Both the position numbers and the translations under genes were made by a program. Positions 1 to 8,721 of a stretch of 64,000 bases of DNA are shown here, one piece after another (within the stretch, counting starts at the first letter, position 1; the number at the start of each line of letters is the position of its first letter). Source of the DNA: an uncultured Acidobacteriaceae bacterium (GTDB taxonomy: Bacteria; Acidobacteriota; Terriglobia; Terriglobales; Acidobacteriaceae). The notes below the pieces were generated by a model. That model was not told the DNA's origin. It was given only the letters and a program-made list of their open reading frames with translations, and ran no database searches. The stretch lies in assembly GCA_903849645.1 (NCBI GenBank), contig CAINJJ010000023.1, positions 1 to 64,000 on the forward strand, in the 5' to 3' direction.

Positions 1-591
1 ATCGACCCGCGGACGCTGAAGATCGTGGGCGCAGTTCCCACCGGGCAGGCGGAGAGCCACATGCTGGCCATCGCGCATGACGGGCGGCGTGGCTATACGG
101 CCAATGTGGGACCGGGTACAGTCTCCGTGCTGGACCTGGCGGCGCGGAAGACGGTCGCGGTGATCCCTATCTCGGGGAACACGCAGCGCATCTCCATCTC
201 GAACGACGACCGCTGGGTGTTTACCGCGGACCAGACGCAGCCCCGCATGGCGGTGATCGACACGGCGACCAACACGGTGGCCAAATGGGTGGCCATCGAG
301 GGCACGGGCTACGGAAGCGCGCCCACGCCGGACGGGCGGTGGCTGCTGATGGCTGTGCCGGGCAAGGACCAGGTGGCGGTGATCGACCTGAAAACGATGA
401 CGGCGGCGCGGACGGTAGGGGTGTGCGCCTTTCCGCAGGAGGTGGTGGCGCGGCCAGACGGCAAGGCGGCATACGTGAGTTGCATGCACTCCAACCAGGT
501 GGCGGTGATCGACCTGGCCACGTGGAAGGTGGCGCGGCTGATCGAAACCGGCAAGGGGACGGATGGCCTGGCCTGGGCGGTAACGCCTTAG
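1..591 (+). CDS. YVTN-repeat beta-propeller protein, 5' end missing
   Basis: The frame is open from base 1, so the start lies outside the window; 196 residues are visible. Four or more copies of a beta-propeller blade can be read, each with a core like VAVIDLATWKVA, VSVLDLAARKTVA, MAVIDTATNTVA or VAVIDLKTMTAA, separated by about 40 residues. This is the pattern of YVTN/NHL-type surface or periplasmic propellers (also called 40-residue YVTN repeats). Such proteins are usually secreted and their ligands are often unknown. It converges with sucB with only 15 bases between stops. Specific function cannot be assigned. Confidence 0.8.
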   Translation: MDPRTLKIVGAVPTGQAESHMLAIAHDGRRGYTANVGPGTVSVLDLAARKTVAVIPISGNTQRISISNDDRWVFTADQTQPRMAVIDTATNTVAKWVAIEGTGYGSAPTPDGRWLLMAVPGKDQVAVIDLKTMTAARTVGVCAFPQEVVARPDGKAAYVSCMHSNQVAVIDLATWKVARLIETGKGTDGLAWAVTP

Positions 592-606
592 CGGGCCGCA
601 GCGCGC

Positions 607-2112
607 TCAGCCGATCTCGCGGTCCCAGCCTTCCAGCGTCTTCTTGAAGTGGGTCATGAACTTGCCCGAATCCGCGCCGTCCACGGTGCGGTGATCAAAG
701 CCCAGGCAGAAGTACTGCACCGAGCGGATGGCGATGGTGTCGTTGCCCTCGGCGTCGGTCAGCACCACCGGCTCCTTGCGCAGCCCGCCGATGGCCAGGA
801 TTGCGGACTCCGGCTGGTTGAGAATGGGCGTGCCAAACTCGCCGCCAAAGACGCCGGAGTTGGTCAGGGTAAAGGTGCCGCCCTGCACCTCGTCGGGCTG
901 CAGCTTTTTCGACCGCGCCCGCGTGGCAAGGTCGGCCATGATGCGGGCCAGTTCCAGAAAGCTGCGCTTCTCGGCCTGACGGACAACAGGCACGATCAGG
1001 CCCCACTCCAGGGCGACAGCGATGCCGAGGTTGACGTTGGCGTGGTAATGGATGGAGCCGTCAATCAGAGATGAGTTGACCACCGGGTACTTGGCCAGCG
1101 CCTGCACGGCGGCCGCGGCGATAAAGGGCATGAAGGTGAGCTTGAGGCCGTGCTGCTGGTCAAAGCGCACCCGTTCCCGGTCACGGAGCCGCGCAATGCG
1201 GGTCATATCGACCTTGTAAACCGTGTGCACGTGGGGGCTGATGCGCTTGCTCTCCACCATCCGCTCGGCAATGATGGCGCGCATCCGCGAGAGGGGCACC
1301 ACGGTTCCAGGGAGCGTTGAAGGAGTGGCCAGCGGCTCCGGCGCTGCCGGGGCGGGCGCCTGTGCGCTGCCGGGGCCGTGGGCGCTCAGGTGGCGCAGAA
1401 TGTCTTCCTTGGTGATGCGGCCGTCCGAGCCTGTCCCCGCCACCTGTGCGAGGGCCAGCTTGTTTTCTTCGGCGATGCGGCGCACCAGCGGCGAGGAGCG
1501 CAGGCGGCGTTCGGGGTCGATGGGCGGCGGAGGCGCTGAAGCCTCGGCCGGAGCCGCGACGGGGTCAGCGGCTTCCGCGACGGCCGGAGCCGGGGCGGCC
1601 GGGGCCGACCCGCCGATCATGGCCACTACGGTGTTGATCTCGACCGTGGCGCCGGCGGCCACCTTGATCTCTGTCAGGATGCCGGCGACCGGGGCCGCGA
1701 TCTCCGCATCCACCTTGTCCGTGGAGATTTCAAAGAGCGGCTCGTCCTTTTCCACGTGGTCGCCGAGTTGCTTGAGCCACTTGGTGATGGTGCCCTCAAA
1801 GATGGACTCGCCCATCTGGGGCATGACGACGGGCGTGCCGACGGCGGCGGGAGCCTCGGCGGATTGCGCCTCGCCCGGCTCATAGACAACCGCGATCACG
1901 GCGTTGATCTGAACGGTTTCGCCCGCCCGAACCCTGATCTCGGACAGGACTCCGGCCACCGGGGACGGAATCTCCGCATCCACCTTGTCCGTGGAGATTT
2001 CAAAGAGCGGCTCGTCCTTTTCCACGGAGTCGCCCGCCTTCTTGAGCCACTTGGTGATGGTGCCTTCGAAGATCGACTCGCCCATCTGGGGCATGATGAC
2101 GTCGGTTGGCAT
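607..2112 (-). CDS. sucB: Dihydrolipoamide acyltransferase (E2) of a 2-oxoacid dehydrogenase complex, two lipoyl domains
   Basis: 501 residues. Two N-terminal lipoyl domains are almost identical: residues 1-77 and 94-168, each with the lipoylation motif STDKVDAEI (lysines 43 and 133). An Ala/Pro linker leads to a peripheral subunit-binding domain at about 203-242 (RSSPLVRRIAEE, then GRITKEDIL). The C-terminal catalytic domain ends with the active-site motif FDHRTVDGAD about 25 residues from the end. Known role: transfers succinyl or another acyl group from E1 to CoA in the 2-oxoglutarate or branched-chain dehydrogenase complex. Residues alone do not separate 2-oxoglutarate from branched-chain E2, so the symbol is provisional. 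No E1 or E3 gene is adjacent. Confidence 0.9.
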   Translation of the reverse strand: MPTDVIMPQMGESIFEGTITKWLKKAGDSVEKDEPLFEISTDKVDAEIPSPVAGVLSEIRVRAGETVQINAVIAVVYEPGEAQSAEAPAAVGTPVVMPQMGESIFEGTITKWLKQLGDHVEKDEPLFEISTDKVDAEIAAPVAGILTEIKVAAGATVEINTVVAMIGGSAPAAPAPAVAEAADPVAAPAEASAPPPPIDPERRLRSSPLVRRIAEENKLALAQVAGTGSDGRITKEDILRHLSAHGPGSAQAPAPAAPEPLATPSTLPGTVVPLSRMRAIIAERMVESKRISPHVHTVYKVDMTRIARLRDRERVRFDQQHGLKLTFMPFIAAAAVQALAKYPVVNSSLIDGSIHYHANVNLGIAVALEWGLIVPVVRQAEKRSFLELARIMADLATRARSKKLQPDEVQGGTFTLTNSGVFGGEFGTPILNQPESAILAIGGLRKEPVVLTDAEGNDTIAIRSVQYFCLGFDHRTVDGADSGKFMTHFKKTLEGWDREIG

Positions 2113-2223
2113 GGATGACTCTCTCCGCGATGCGGGACTTGAGAAGCGCGCCCGGCTCCTGCCGGATTATAAATTGCCGCGCGTGGAGAGGGCGGCGCCG
2201 CCGGACCGGAGGGCCAAACGCAG

Positions 2224-2256
2224 AACCGCGGAGCCTGGCCTGCGGGCTCCGCGGTT
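2224..2256 (-). terminator. GC-rich hairpin, probable terminator of the upstream phosphodiesterase gene
   Basis: A 12-bp perfect stem, AACCGCGGAGCC (2224-2235) with GGCTCCGCGGTT (2245-2256), lies just after the stop of the leftward gene at 2281-3843 and before sucB. There is no strong U-run on the minus strand, so termination is inferred from position and stem strength. Confidence 0.5.
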
Positions 2257-2280
2257 TGTTGTTCGTCTTGAGATTGGGGC

Positions 2281-3843
2281 TTAGCGGTGTTCGGGAAGGA
2301 TCGGCAGCACGTGCACGCCTTCCTTCTGCACCGCCTGCAGGTGGTTGGGGTTGAGGCCGAGCAGTTCGAGCACGCTGGGAGCCACCTGGGCGGTGGAGAC
2401 GTTGCCCTTGAACTCGATGGCCTTTTCAATCCCGGGGCCGGAGACGAGGAGTCCTACGTGGACGTCGTCTTCGTTGAGGCCCCCGTGCTCCGCAATCTTG
2501 GAGCCGCCGGTGAAGATCACGCCGGTGTTGGTCTTGACGATGATGTCGGGGGTGCGCTCATCCACGGCGGGGTCGTCCCAGCGATTGATGAGGGAGGGCC
2601 CGGCGAAGACCTCCTGCGCGCCGAGTTGTGCGCCGCCGGCGGCCTCGGTCAGATTGGGCAGAACCGAGTCGATATCCGAGGGGTGGTTGAGCCAGATCAG
2701 CGAGCCGTCGTCGGAGAGATCATAGGCATACGCCGACCCGACCACCGACGCCGGCACGCCGCCGTCGATCTTGGTCACCTTGGCCGGGTCGATGGGCGAC
2801 TGGCCGTGCTTGGCGGAGATGATGATCACCGTGGACGAGTCGAGATCGGCGGCCTTGATGGCGGCCCAGATGCGGCCGATGGAGCTGTCCACAAAGTCCA
2901 GTTCCGACTGCAGGCCGGCGCTGGGCGTGCCCCACTGGTCGGTGTAGCCGTTGCCCTTGAGCTTTTCACCCACGCTGACGGCCTGGAAGTTGAACCCGAA
3001 GATGGCCGGAACCGGAGCGGCGCGGGAGCCGTCGTGGGTCTTGCCGTTCACCTGGTTGATGGTGGCGTTCACCTTCAGCGTGTCGTAGCACTTGATGTTG
3101 GCAATGCTGTCGGTCCAGGCGTTGGTGGCGGTGGCGTGGGCCAGGTCAGGCAGGGGATCGCAGCCGGCGACGTGGGGCAGTGCAACGGGGATGGAGTTGA
3201 TCTCCGGGGTGTATAGGTCATCCACGCCCTTGCCGCTGGGCCCTTTGACCCACTCGTAGGCGGGGTGCTTGTCCGTCCACGCGGTGTGCAGCCCGGCCTC
3301 GTGCGCCACCTCAAAGATGGTGTTCACGCGCAGGTAGCTGTGCGGCCACACCGGGGCGCATCCGTTGGCCGAGTCGCGGGGCAGGTAGTCGGGATTGATG
3401 CTGCCGCCGCCGTTGAGCAGCGTGTAGTCGGTGTCCACCTCTTCGTCAAAGCCCACCTGGGTGCCGATGACGGAGGGGCAGAGCCCGGCTCCGCCCACGA
3501 TGCCGTAGGGCGTGGTGACGGCCGGAGGCGAGAGCTTGCGGTTATAGGTCACGTCGTACCAAAGGCCGGTGGTCACGGGCGAGCCGCCGGTAACCAGCGC
3601 TGCGAGCCCGGGGAACGAATCGGAGAGCGAGGGAATGTAGGCGTTGTCGTAGCGGACGCCGTGGGCGGCGAGGGTGGCCAGGGTGGAGTTGGGATTGGCC
3701 GCGATGTAGTTGGAGACGTCGATGGAGTGCAGGCCGTCCACGCTGATGAGCAGGACGTGCTTGATCTTCTGGGGCTCGGCGGCGCCAAGCGTGACAGCGC
3801 ACGCCAGCGCGCACAGTGCGGCGAAACGAAGGGAAAGCTTCAT
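2281..3843 (-). CDS. Secreted alkaline-phosphatase-superfamily phosphodiesterase/nucleotide pyrophosphatase
   Basis: 520 residues from the chosen ATG, which begins a clear signal peptide (MKLSLRFAALCALACAVTLG) and is preceded by AGAGG; the frame continues upstream but without signal features. The type I phosphodiesterase/nucleotide pyrophosphatase fold is indicated by HVLLISVDGLHSID (metal-binding Asp36), PSLSDSFPGLAALVTGG (nucleophile region), SAKHGQSPID and IAEHGGLNEDDVHVGLLVSG (metal-binding His/Asp). Known relatives hydrolyse phosphodiesters or pyrophosphates at zinc. The C-terminus mentions no anchor. Substrate is unknown. A hairpin follows the stop. Confidence 0.8.
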   Translation of the reverse strand: MKLSLRFAALCALACAVTLGAAEPQKIKHVLLISVDGLHSIDVSNYIAANPNSTLATLAAHGVRYDNAYIPSLSDSFPGLAALVTGGSPVTTGLWYDVTYNRKLSPPAVTTPYGIVGGAGLCPSVIGTQVGFDEEVDTDYTLLNGGGSINPDYLPRDSANGCAPVWPHSYLRVNTIFEVAHEAGLHTAWTDKHPAYEWVKGPSGKGVDDLYTPEINSIPVALPHVAGCDPLPDLAHATATNAWTDSIANIKCYDTLKVNATINQVNGKTHDGSRAAPVPAIFGFNFQAVSVGEKLKGNGYTDQWGTPSAGLQSELDFVDSSIGRIWAAIKAADLDSSTVIIISAKHGQSPIDPAKVTKIDGGVPASVVGSAYAYDLSDDGSLIWLNHPSDIDSVLPNLTEAAGGAQLGAQEVFAGPSLINRWDDPAVDERTPDIIVKTNTGVIFTGGSKIAEHGGLNEDDVHVGLLVSGPGIEKAIEFKGNVSTAQVAPSVLELLGLNPNHLQAVQKEGVHVLPILPEHR

Positions 3844-4050
3844 GGGAATGACCTCTGAAAATGGGCTTGCTTGAGGGGAAACGGCCCCGGAAGGGAAAGT
3901 CCCGGCGCCGAAGACTGGGGAAGCCAAGTGCGCGGGAGATCATGCGGGACGTGCTGCAAACCGGCTTTTCCAGCATCAGCGATGCATGTTAAAGCGCATC
4001 GTCCGTTTGATGAACGGGAGATGAAAACCACCTGCAGTGGGGCCAAACGC

Positions 4051-4848
4051 CTACTTTGGCTGCGCAGCGGGCGGGGTGGAGCGGGGAACCGTGGCCCCGC
4101 CTGCCGGAGCCTGGCCCATGGCCGAGACTGCCGTGGCCACAAAGACCCCGTCCTTGACCGCGCCCTCCACCCGCACCATGTCGCCAACCTGGATGTCGGC
4201 CAGGGTGATGGGCTCGCGGCGCTTGCGGAAGGTGGTATTTTCGTCGGCCACAAAGGCGTGCGCCGCGTTGTCGACCGTGGAGAGCAGCGAAACTTTGGCC
4301 TCGTTGATGGCCGTGACCCTTCCCACCAGCCAGGTCTTGCCAAAGTTGGCCTGGAACTCGCGAAGCATCCGGGCGCGTTCCGGGTCAATCTGGAGGATGA
4401 CGACCGCTCCGACGGATTTGCCGGGGACATCAATCTCGCCCATGGCAGCCAGCGCGTCGCCCACGTGAATGTCCGTGGGCTTCAGGGTCTGGGGTGCGGG
4501 CTGCTCGCGGTTCTCGCGGGCTTCAGGGGTCTCACCGGGGGCGGGGCGCTGAATCGCCTGCTTGATGATGCGGGTGTTCACGCTGAAGTGGACCGTATAG
4601 GTCTCTCCGGCGTCGGTCTTGAGGATGTAGTGGTCGGCGGCCACGTCGGTCACGGTGCCTGTAACGCCGCGTCCCGCGCCCATGGCCCCGGCCATCCCGC
4701 CGCCCCACGGGCCGCCCCGGCCGCCGTGCTGGCCCTGGTCCTGAGCGGAGGATGCAGAAGAGGGTGGGGTCGAAGCGGCATTCTGCGCGGATGCACAGGC
4801 GCCACAGGCGAGCAGCAGAGCAAAAGCGGTCAAACAATGAAGGCGCAT
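4051..4848 (-). CDS. Secreted DUF5666-like protein
   Basis: 265 residues, with a signal peptide and lipobox-like LLACGACA at about 12-19, then a Gly-rich low-complexity stretch (about 38-60). The rest is made of short OB-like beta repeats of the type GVTGTVTDVAADHYILKTDAGE and LVGRVTAINEAKVSLLST followed by IQVGDMVRVEGAVKDGVFVA, the pattern of DUF5666 domains. A good ribosome binding site (GGGAG) precedes the ATG. It lies downstream of the TPR gene on the same strand with an 85-base gap. Function unknown; a cell-envelope role is inferred from export. Confidence 0.7.
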   Translation of the reverse strand: MRLHCLTAFALLLACGACASAQNAASTPPSSASSAQDQGQHGGRGGPWGGGMAGAMGAGRGVTGTVTDVAADHYILKTDAGETYTVHFSVNTRIIKQAIQRPAPGETPEARENREQPAPQTLKPTDIHVGDALAAMGEIDVPGKSVGAVVILQIDPERARMLREFQANFGKTWLVGRVTAINEAKVSLLSTVDNAAHAFVADENTTFRKRREPITLADIQVGDMVRVEGAVKDGVFVATAVSAMGQAPAGGATVPRSTPPAAQPK

Positions 4849-4933
4849 GGGAACTCCCTGGGGTCAGCGGACCGGCCCCCTCAGGATAGACGGAAATCCC
4901 GCGCGAAGGGCTCCCTGCGGAAGAATCGGCGGC

Positions 4934-5731
4934 TTATTGCGCGCGCTGGGCGGCGAGGAGTTGCTCGAACGCCGGAATGCCGCGCAGGCTGGCGAACTCG
5001 GTGTCGGCCAACAGCTTCTTCGTGTTGGTGAATCCCTCGTTCAGCGCCATGCGCAGATATTCGATGGCCCGCTCGTTCATGCCGGCGCGCACGCAGCCCT
5101 TGGCCATGAAGTAGTTCATGGCGCCCCGGTCCTGCACGGTGGCGGGGTTTTCCACCCTGGGGTTGCCGCTGGCTTCAAAGATCTTGGGGTCAATGGCCAG
5201 GGCCGACTTGTAAACCTCCCAGCCCTTCTTGTACTTGTGCTGGGCCAGCAGGTTGGTGCCGAGGTTCTTGAGCACGACGGCAGAGCCGGGCTCAAGCTTC
5301 AGGGAGCGGCGGTACATGCGCTCGCCGTTGCTGTACTGCTTCTGCGAGTCGTACACGGTGCCGAGGTTGTTGAGCACCCGCGGGTTCTTCGGGTCAATCT
5401 TCAGTGAAGCCTGGTAACAGCGCGAGGCGTCTTCCAGGTTGAACATCATCTGATGAGCGATGCCCATCTTGTTGAGAACGGTGGCGGAGCCGGTGGCGAC
5501 CTTCTTATAGGACTGAATGGCTGCCTGGTAGCGCTGGTGGGCCATCAGGGAGTCGCCAATCTCCTCCGGCGTGGGAGGAGGCTGGAGAGTGGGAATGATC
5601 CGGGCGGGTTGCTGGGCGGGCGGAGGGACCTCCGCGGGGACCTGCGGGTGAAGAACCGGCGAGGCGCTGAGCAGGACTGCGAGAAGCGCGGAGGCCGGCA
5701 GCCAGCGGCGTTCATCCAATGGGAGCATCAT
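4934..5731 (-). CDS. Exported tetratricopeptide repeat protein
   Basis: 265 residues from the ATG at 5731, chosen because AAGGAGG lies directly upstream and a hydrophobic signal segment (LPASALLAVLLSASPVL) follows. The frame is open far upstream, but that part runs antisense through egtB and is not credible. After a Pro-rich linker, about four TPR units can be seen from residue 60 to 180, for example PRVLNNLGTVYDSQKQYSNG and SAVVLKNLGTNLLAQHKYKK. The protein probably acts as a periplasmic or membrane-attached protein-interaction scaffold. A second start codon follows immediately (5728) and would have better spacing. Divergent from egtB. Confidence 0.75.
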   Translation of the reverse strand: MMLPLDERRWLPASALLAVLLSASPVLHPQVPAEVPPPAQQPARIIPTLQPPPTPEEIGDSLMAHQRYQAAIQSYKKVATGSATVLNKMGIAHQMMFNLEDASRCYQASLKIDPKNPRVLNNLGTVYDSQKQYSNGERMYRRSLKLEPGSAVVLKNLGTNLLAQHKYKKGWEVYKSALAIDPKIFEASGNPRVENPATVQDRGAMNYFMAKGCVRAGMNERAIEYLRMALNEGFTNTKKLLADTEFASLRGIPAFEQLLAAQRAQ

Positions 5732-5911
5732 TCCCTCCTTTACGAAGGAAACCGGGGCGACGAACCAGCCCGACATTACGAGGCTATTAGAGCACCAAAT
5801 CAGATTCGATGCATAGCGTGGAGCGGACATGCCCCGCAATGGCAAGTTCGAGCCCGTCATCGGAGGCCAATGCGGGTGGGGTACACTCTTCCCCATACGG
5901 GAAGGCGAACC

Positions 5912-7201
5912 ATGAACGGGGCCGGAGGATGTTTGAACGCAGGGTCGCTGGCGGCGCGGTTTAGCGCGGCGCGGCGGCAGACGCTGCGCCTCGCTGAAGC
6001 GCTCACTCCAGAGGACATGATGGTGCAGTCCTGCGCGGAGGCGTCGCCGGCCAAGTGGCACCTGGCCCATACCGCATGGTTTTTCGAGTCCTTCGTCCTG
6101 GGCGCGTTTCTGCCTCGGTACCAGGCCTTCAACCCCGACTTCGAGTGGCTCTTCAACAGCTACTACCGCAGCTTTGCCGCGTTTCCCGAGAAGCGGCTGC
6201 GCGCCTCGTTTTCGCGGCCGGGGCTGCAGGCGGTGCTGGCCTATCGCGCGCATGTGGACGACGCGGTGGAGCGGCTCCTGGCCGGCGATCCGCAGCCCGA
6301 GGCGCTGCGCCGGATTGAGCTGGGAGTCAACCACGAAGAGCAGCACCAGGAGCTGCTCCTCACCGACATCCTCCACGCATTCTTCACCAATCCGCTCAGG
6401 CCGGTCTACGCGGAGGGATCCGAGTCTTCCGGCCCTCAAACTCTCCACCCCGCCCACCAGGCCCACTCCTCAAAACCCGCGCCCTATCTTGAGTTTGCCG
6501 GGGGGCTGCGGGAGGTGGGCTTTGGCGGCTCCGGGTTCTGCTTTGACAACGAGCTGCCGCGCCACCGGGTCTGGCTGGAGCCGTTTGCGCTCGCCGGCCG
6601 CCTGGTCACCTGCGGGGAGTTTGCGGCGTTTCTGGAGGACGGAGCCTATCGCCGGCCGGAGCTTTGGCTCTCCCCCGGATGGGACGCGGTGCAGGCGCAG
6701 GGATGGAAGGCGCCCCTCTACTGGAGCAAAGCTGAAGACGGCTGGACGGTATTCACACTCCGCGGAGAGCGCAGCCTGGCCGAGCTGGCGAATGTGCCCG
6801 TGAGCCACCTGAGCTACTTTGAGGCCGACGCCTATGCGCGCTGGGCCGGGGCCCGGCTGGCCACGGAGATGGAATGGGAAGCCGCTGCAGAGGGCGCGCC
6901 GCCAGAGGGCAACCTGTTGAGCTCCGGGCGGCTCACCCCGGCGGCAGCAGCGGAGGGCGAGACGCAGCTCTTTGGCGACTGCTGGGAGTGGACGGCAAGC
7001 GCCTACCTGGGGTATCCGGGGTTCAAGCCCCTCGATGGCTCGCTGGGCGAGTACAACGGCAAGTTCATGAGCGGGCAGATGGTGCTGCGCGGGGGCTCCT
7101 GCGCCACGCCGGCCGCACACATTCGGGCGAGCTATCGCAACTTCTTCGCCCCCGAGACGCGCTGGCAGTTCTCCGGGATACGACTGGCGAGGGCGCTGTG
7201 A
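5912..7201 (+). CDS. egtB: Hercynine oxygenase / ergothioneine sulfoxide synthase EgtB
   Basis: 429 residues from the ATG at 5912, preceded by GGGAAGG; the open frame upstream lacks family similarity. N-terminal DinB-like domain carries the three iron ligands of EgtB enzymes: His50 (KWHLAHTAWFFE) and His141/His145 (NHEEQHQELL). The C-terminal FGE-sulfatase-like domain has WEWTASAYLGYPGF, LRGGSCATP and RASYRNFFAP. Known reaction: O2-dependent C-S bond formation between hercynine and cysteine or gamma-glutamylcysteine. A Tyr pair (Y84-Y85 in FNSYYRSF) recalls the cysteine-using EgtB of Chloracidobacterium, so cysteine as sulfur donor is my inference. It overlaps egtD by 4 bases. Confidence 0.92.
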   Translation: MNGAGGCLNAGSLAARFSAARRQTLRLAEALTPEDMMVQSCAEASPAKWHLAHTAWFFESFVLGAFLPRYQAFNPDFEWLFNSYYRSFAAFPEKRLRASFSRPGLQAVLAYRAHVDDAVERLLAGDPQPEALRRIELGVNHEEQHQELLLTDILHAFFTNPLRPVYAEGSESSGPQTLHPAHQAHSSKPAPYLEFAGGLREVGFGGSGFCFDNELPRHRVWLEPFALAGRLVTCGEFAAFLEDGAYRRPELWLSPGWDAVQAQGWKAPLYWSKAEDGWTVFTLRGERSLAELANVPVSHLSYFEADAYARWAGARLATEMEWEAAAEGAPPEGNLLSSGRLTPAAAAEGETQLFGDCWEWTASAYLGYPGFKPLDGSLGEYNGKFMSGQMVLRGGSCATPAAHIRASYRNFFAPETRWQFSGIRLARAL

Positions 7202-8199
7202 CGCACAGACGAAGCCGGACATACCGGACAAGCTGGACCACCGGCGGCCTGCGGGTGGACGAGAAGGTGGCCGCGGCGGTGCGCGAGGGGCTGGCCGCGC
7301 GCCCCAAGTGGCTGCCGCCGTGGCTCTTTTACGATGAGGCCGGCTCGCGCCTGTTTGAGGCCATAACCCAACTCCCCGAGTACTACCTGACCCGCACCGA
7401 GCGCGGAATCCTGGCCGGGCACGCGGCGGAGATGGTGGCCAAAGCCGCCGGCGACGCGCGCCTCCGCCTGGTCGAGCTGGGCGCCGGCTCCGCGGACAAG
7501 ACACGCCTGCTGCTGGCGGCGGCCATTGAGCGGCAGCAGACCGTCACCTACGAGCCGCTCGACGTTTCCGTCACTGCGCTGGAAGCGGCGCGCAAGCGGA
7601 TTGAGGGCGAGATTGAAGGCGTCACCGTCCTGCCCCGCCGCATGGACTACACGCAGGGGCTGGGGCTGGATTCGGCCGCACCGGGCGAGCGCCGCCTGGT
7701 GCTCTATATCGGCTCCAGCATCGGCAACTTTGTGCCGGGGGCGGCTGGCGCCCTGCTTGAAGGCGTGCGCCGCGGCCTGGCACCGGGCGATGGCCTCCTC
7801 CTCGGCGTCGACCTCGTCAAGGACGAGGCATCCCTGCTGGCCGCTTACAACGATGCGGCGGGCGTGACCGCGGCCTTCAACCTCAATCTCCTGGCCCGCC
7901 TCAACGGCGAGCTGGAAGGCGACTTTGACCTGGAGAAGTTTGAGCACCGCGCCATCTTCAACCGGGAGCAGTCGCGGGTCGAGATGCACCTGGTGAGCAC
8001 CTGCGCACAGAGGGTGTGGCTCGAAGCCCTCGGCATGACGGCCCTCTTCAACGAGGGAGAGACGATCCACACCGAGAACAGCTATAAATACGCCCCCGGC
8101 GCTGCGGAGAAGATACTCACAGCTGCGGGCTTCACTCCAGCCGGAAGCTGGACCGACGAACAGGAGCGGTTCGCTGTCTGCCTGGGGCTGGTGGAGTGA
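7198..8199 (+). CDS. egtD: L-histidine N-alpha-methyltransferase EgtD
   Basis: 333 residues from a GTG that overlaps the egtB stop (GTGA), a sign of translational coupling. SAM-binding features are LVELGAGSADKTRLLL and YIGSSIGNF; the N-terminal WLPPWLFYDEAGSRLFE followed by ITQLPEYYLTRTE is typical of EgtD, as is the C-terminal HTENSYKY. Known reaction: three successive methylations of histidine to hercynine, the substrate of EgtB. Length matches the family (about 320). No egtA, egtC or egtE gene is near, which fits a short two-gene pathway with the final C-S lyase elsewhere. Confidence 0.93.
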   Translation: MTHRRSRTYRTSWTTGGLRVDEKVAAAVREGLAARPKWLPPWLFYDEAGSRLFEAITQLPEYYLTRTERGILAGHAAEMVAKAAGDARLRLVELGAGSADKTRLLLAAAIERQQTVTYEPLDVSVTALEAARKRIEGEIEGVTVLPRRMDYTQGLGLDSAAPGERRLVLYIGSSIGNFVPGAAGALLEGVRRGLAPGDGLLLGVDLVKDEASLLAAYNDAAGVTAAFNLNLLARLNGELEGDFDLEKFEHRAIFNREQSRVEMHLVSTCAQRVWLEALGMTALFNEGETIHTENSYKYAPGAAEKILTAAGFTPAGSWTDEQERFAVCLGLVE

Positions 8200-8230
8200 T
8201 CTTCCTTGAGGAGTCCCCCATGCACGGCAA

Positions 8231-8283
8231 AATGGGTGGATGCCGACAAAGTTCGGGACAGCCCAATTTTGAAGAATGCTCTA
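8231..8283. repeat. Dispersed intergenic repeat D, copy 1
   Basis: This stretch resembles 42242-42297: both contain AATGG.TGG, then AAAGTTCGGG, then CAATTTTG and AATG in the same order and spacing. Both copies lie immediately after a coding region (egtD here, der there). No coding sense was found in it. Confidence 0.55.
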
Positions 8284-8487
8284 ATGGGACGCAGGATTGC
8301 TGGCCCCGCCCGACTTCTTCAGCTTCCTTGCGGCCCGAATCGCCAGATAGGAAAATATGTCCGTGAAGACACGCTGCCCGCATACCCGGCAGCGCAAGGG
8401 GAACTGCAGGCGCAGCAGATGAGACCGGGCCGACCAACGGATCTTGGATGGGCGGAAATCGGAAAAACCACAATTGGAACACTTCAT
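8281..8487 (-). CDS. Small zinc-ribbon protein
   Basis: 68 residues from the ATG at 8487 (MKCSNCGFSDFRPSKIRW). Two CxxC pairs, CSNC near residue 3 and CRVC near residue 32, with an Arg-rich, Leu-rich spacer (WSARSHLLRLQFPLRC), give a single zinc-ribbon; the tail is basic (AIRAARKLKK). Similar very short proteins with CPxC...RPYRCxxC spacing occur in acidobacterial genomes, from memory. It stands alone, convergent with egtD, with dispersed repeat D at its 3' end. Function unknown. Confidence 0.55.
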   Translation of the reverse strand: MKCSNCGFSDFRPSKIRWSARSHLLRLQFPLRCRVCGQRVFTDIFSYLAIRAARKLKKSGGASNPASH

Positions 8488-8721
8488 TGCATTCCGGCTC
8501 CAGGTCAAATCGGGGAATGACTTGACCGTTCAGGCTGAAAGCTTCATTCGCTGCTTGTGAAGGATGTTCAGAGGATCAACAGATTCAACCGTAGCATCTA
8601 CCGCTGCATTCTGTCAGTAACCACTCCAGCCAGTACCATTGCTTAATCCATGGGCCAGCCGCGGCCGCCCCGGACTTTCATCCTCTTTTAACGAGGCAAA
8701 CAGAATGTGAGGCTTCAGCCC

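Noticed and set aside
2287..3216. 309-codon plus-strand frame opposite the phosphodiesterase
   Set aside because: No motif; antisense to a family with clear catalytic residues.
5732..6466. N-terminal extension of the TPR gene up to 6466
   Set aside because: It runs antisense through egtB; a Shine-Dalgarno site and signal peptide support 5731.
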